From JBBDRX01 sp040905245 (GTDB lineage: Bacteria; Bacteroidota; Rhodothermia; Balneolales; Balneolaceae), in assembly GCA_040905245.1 (NCBI GenBank), contig JBBDRX010000055.1, positions 1 to 7,037 of the forward strand: a stretch of DNA of 7,037 nt, given 5' to 3'. The notes below the pieces were generated by a model. The model worked only from the letters and a program-made list of their open reading frames with translations, was not told where the DNA came from and did no database searches. The translations under genes and the position numbers were made by a program. Positions 5,407 through 7,037 of this stretch are shown here, piece by piece. Positions within the stretch are counted from its first letter, which is position 1; every line of letters starts with the position of its first letter.

Positions 5407-7037
5407 TCATCCGTTTTGTTCCGTTGAGGTTACTTCCTGATTGTCCGGTTCGTGAAAGTATGTATAGATAGCTTTTCCGGTCTTTTTACCCGCCGCTTCC
5501 TGGAGTGTTTCCAGTTTCGCAGCTGCCACTTTGTGAACCGAACCGAACTTCTTCAGTAGGTCAGAGGCCCTCTTGTCGCCAATCCCGTCGATCTGTGTCA
5601 ACTCCGTCTGCAATATTCGGCTGGATCGTTTCGACTTATGGAATGTGATGGCAAATCGGTGCGCCTCGTCCCGTGCCTGCTGTAACAGCTTTAACGCAGA
5701 GGACGTCTTTGGCAGCATGACCGAATCGGCTCTGTTCGGAAGAAATACCTCTTCGAGTCGTTTTGCCAGCCCGGCTATATCCACGTCACCGGTAATACCG
5801 ACCTCATCCAGTGCCTCGACAGCTGCATTCAACTGGCCCCGGCCTCCATCCACCAGTACAAGATCCGGCAACTGCCCTCCCTCCCTGACGACCCTTCCGT
5901 AGCGCCGGATAAGCACTTCCTTCATGGATGCGTAATCGTCAGGACCCTCTACGCTCTGAATGTGAAATCTCTTGTATTCACTTTTTCTGGTTTGCGCATC
6001 AATAAAACAGACCATAGATGCTACCGGGTCGCTACCCTGCAGGTTGGAGTTGTCGAAGCAATCGATTCGGCGGGGAAGCCGATCCAGGTGCAGGTACTGT
6101 TTCAGGTCCTTCACGGACTGGGGGATCCGTTCACGTGAAGCTTTCTCCTTCTCCAGCTGACGCTCACCAAGAATGAGCCGGGCATTGGAGAGAGCCATTC
6201 GTATCAGCTGCTTTTTTTCGCCAATTTTCGGTGTGTGAAACGGTACTTTCCGACCCCGTTCCTGCCAAAGATAGGAGAACAGTGGATCCGGTTCGGGAAG
6301 CTCGTGACTTACGTATACCTCGTCGGGAATGGCTCCGGCAAACTGCCCGGCATAGTAGTCTTCCATAAAAGACTGCAACAACTGTCCATGCGTACGGCCT
6401 TTGATATTCTTTAGAAACCTGTGGAACTTTCCGATCAGCTTCCCTTCCCGAATTTTGAACAGTACGCCACACGCCTCTCCCATATCCGAGTCAACTGACA
6501 AGGCAAAAAGATCCCGGTTCACCTGCTGCTCCGCAACCATTTTCATCTTCTGGTTGAACCGCTCAATCGATTCGATGGAGTCTCTCAGTCGGGCTGCTTT
6601 CTCAAATTCAAGCATCCCGGAAGCGATCTCCATTTGTTCTTTCAGAGACCGGAGAAGTTCGTTGGTCTTTCCGTTCAGAAGTTGCTGGACACTCTCCATG
6701 ACCGACTGATACTCCTCCAGATCCCAGTCTCCGGAACAGTTCTGAAGATAGTCATCAAAACAGGAGTGCCATCGTGGGCCTCCCTTTCCCCGATCCACAT
6801 GCCGGGAGGCCACCGCACAAGTACAGAGGCCGAATGCCTTCCGAATCGTATCCAGCATACGACGCATATGCCCGACATGATCGTACGGGCCAAAATAGCG
6901 CCCTCCGTCTTGTCTCACGATCCTTGTGGAGAATACACGGGGTCTTTCCTCCTGAGTCATACAAATATACGGATAGCTCTTGTCGTCCCTGTACATCACT
7001 TTGTAACTAGGGTGGAGCTCGTTGATCAGATTTTTCT
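5407..7037 (-). CDS. uvrC: Excinuclease ABC subunit UvrC, N-terminus beyond window
   Basis: UvrC makes both incisions around bulky lesions in the cytosolic UvrABC excision-repair pathway. The frame is open to the right edge, beginning KNLINELHPSYKV, which matches the end of the GIY-YIG domain; that nuclease domain (3' incision) is otherwise outside. Visible residues are numbered from the codon at 7035: RDDKSYPY at 16-23; a cysteine region with C71, C73, C92 and C100; the UVR motif that contacts UvrB at about 127-162 (MLEFEKAARLRDSIESIERF); and the RNase H-like 5'-incision domain with FDNSN (D328), VLVDGG (D396) and EAHRF (H459), the expected catalytic residues. A helix-hairpin-helix DNA-binding end follows at about 477-512 (LTQIDGIGDKRASDLLKKFG). 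542 residues are visible, leaving about 60-70 missing for a normal length near 600. The canonical fourth cysteine of the C..PC motif appears to be absent. Confidence 0.97.
   Translation of the reverse strand, partial: KNLINELHPSYKVMYRDDKSYPYICMTQEERPRVFSTRIVRQDGGRYFGPYDHVGHMRRMLDTIRKAFGLCTCAVASRHVDRGKGGPRWHSCFDDYLQNCSGDWDLEEYQSVMESVQQLLNGKTNELLRSLKEQMEIASGMLEFEKAARLRDSIESIERFNQKMKMVAEQQVNRDLFALSVDSDMGEACGVLFKIREGKLIGKFHRFLKNIKGRTHGQLLQSFMEDYYAGQFAGAIPDEVYVSHELPEPDPLFSYLWQERGRKVPFHTPKIGEKKQLIRMALSNARLILGERQLEKEKASRERIPQSVKDLKQYLHLDRLPRRIDCFDNSNLQGSDPVASMVCFIDAQTRKSEYKRFHIQSVEGPDDYASMKEVLIRRYGRVVREGGQLPDLVLVDGGRGQLNAAVEALDEVGITGDVDIAGLAKRLEEVFLPNRADSVMLPKTSSALKLLQQARDEAHRFAITFHKSKRSSRILQTELTQIDGIGDKRASDLLKKFGSVHKVAAAKLETLQEAAGKKTGKAIYTYFHEPDNQEVTSTEQNG

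Noticed and set aside
6997..6999. GTG as the start of a shortened UvrC
   Set aside because: The frame continues upstream without a stop to the window edge and encodes NLINELHPSYK, the expected residues just before the RDDKSYPY motif, so this is an internal codon of a gene cut by the window.

Overview
This window is an ordinary-looking bacterial chromosomal segment in which every supportable gene lies on the minus strand. Read in the direction of transcription (high to low coordinates) the order is: uvrC (cut off at the right edge), an ECF sigma factor, a membrane anti-sigma-like protein, parA, parB, a DUF5683 membrane protein, a LOG-family (TIGR00730-type) phosphoribohydrolase-like protein, and the start of a secreted TPR-like protein (cut off at the left edge). 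No rRNA, tRNA, CRISPR array, insertion sequence or phage gene is visible.

The organism is probably a member of the Bacteroidota/Balneolota/Rhodothermota (FCB) assemblage, most likely Balneolota-like; this is an inference. Reasons: a DUF5683 protein directly after parB, an ECF sigma factor with the region 4 wording common in this group (SINTALGRMRYALINLRK), signal peptides ending in A|Q, and a near absence of Shine-Dalgarno sequences except before parB. No 16S or other marker is present to settle it.

Region by region: 5407-7037 encodes the middle and C-terminal parts of UvrC, the dual-incision nuclease of nucleotide excision repair. The gap 5198-5406 carries a GC-rich hairpin near the uvrC end and a cluster of TTAC...GTAA dyads ahead of the sigma gene. 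At 3978-5197 the sigma factor and its probable membrane anti-sigma factor overlap by ATGA, a classic coupled regulatory pair. The gap 3771-3977 holds a 21-bp palindrome and a plausible parA promoter. From 3770 to 618, parA, parB, DUF5683 and LOG are so tightly spaced (21 bp, a 17-bp overlap, 35 bp) that they are very likely one operon. The AT-rich gap 410-617 separates that operon from the secreted TPR-like gene and contains an 18-bp dyad.

Functionally the window joins DNA repair, an envelope-facing transcription switch, and chromosome partitioning. I see no clearly novel multi-gene system. The points most worth checking are the altered cysteine pattern in UvrC, the TTG-started DUF5683 gene that overlaps parB, the non-zinc anti-sigma protein, and the palindromic sites flanking the sigma/anti-sigma pair.
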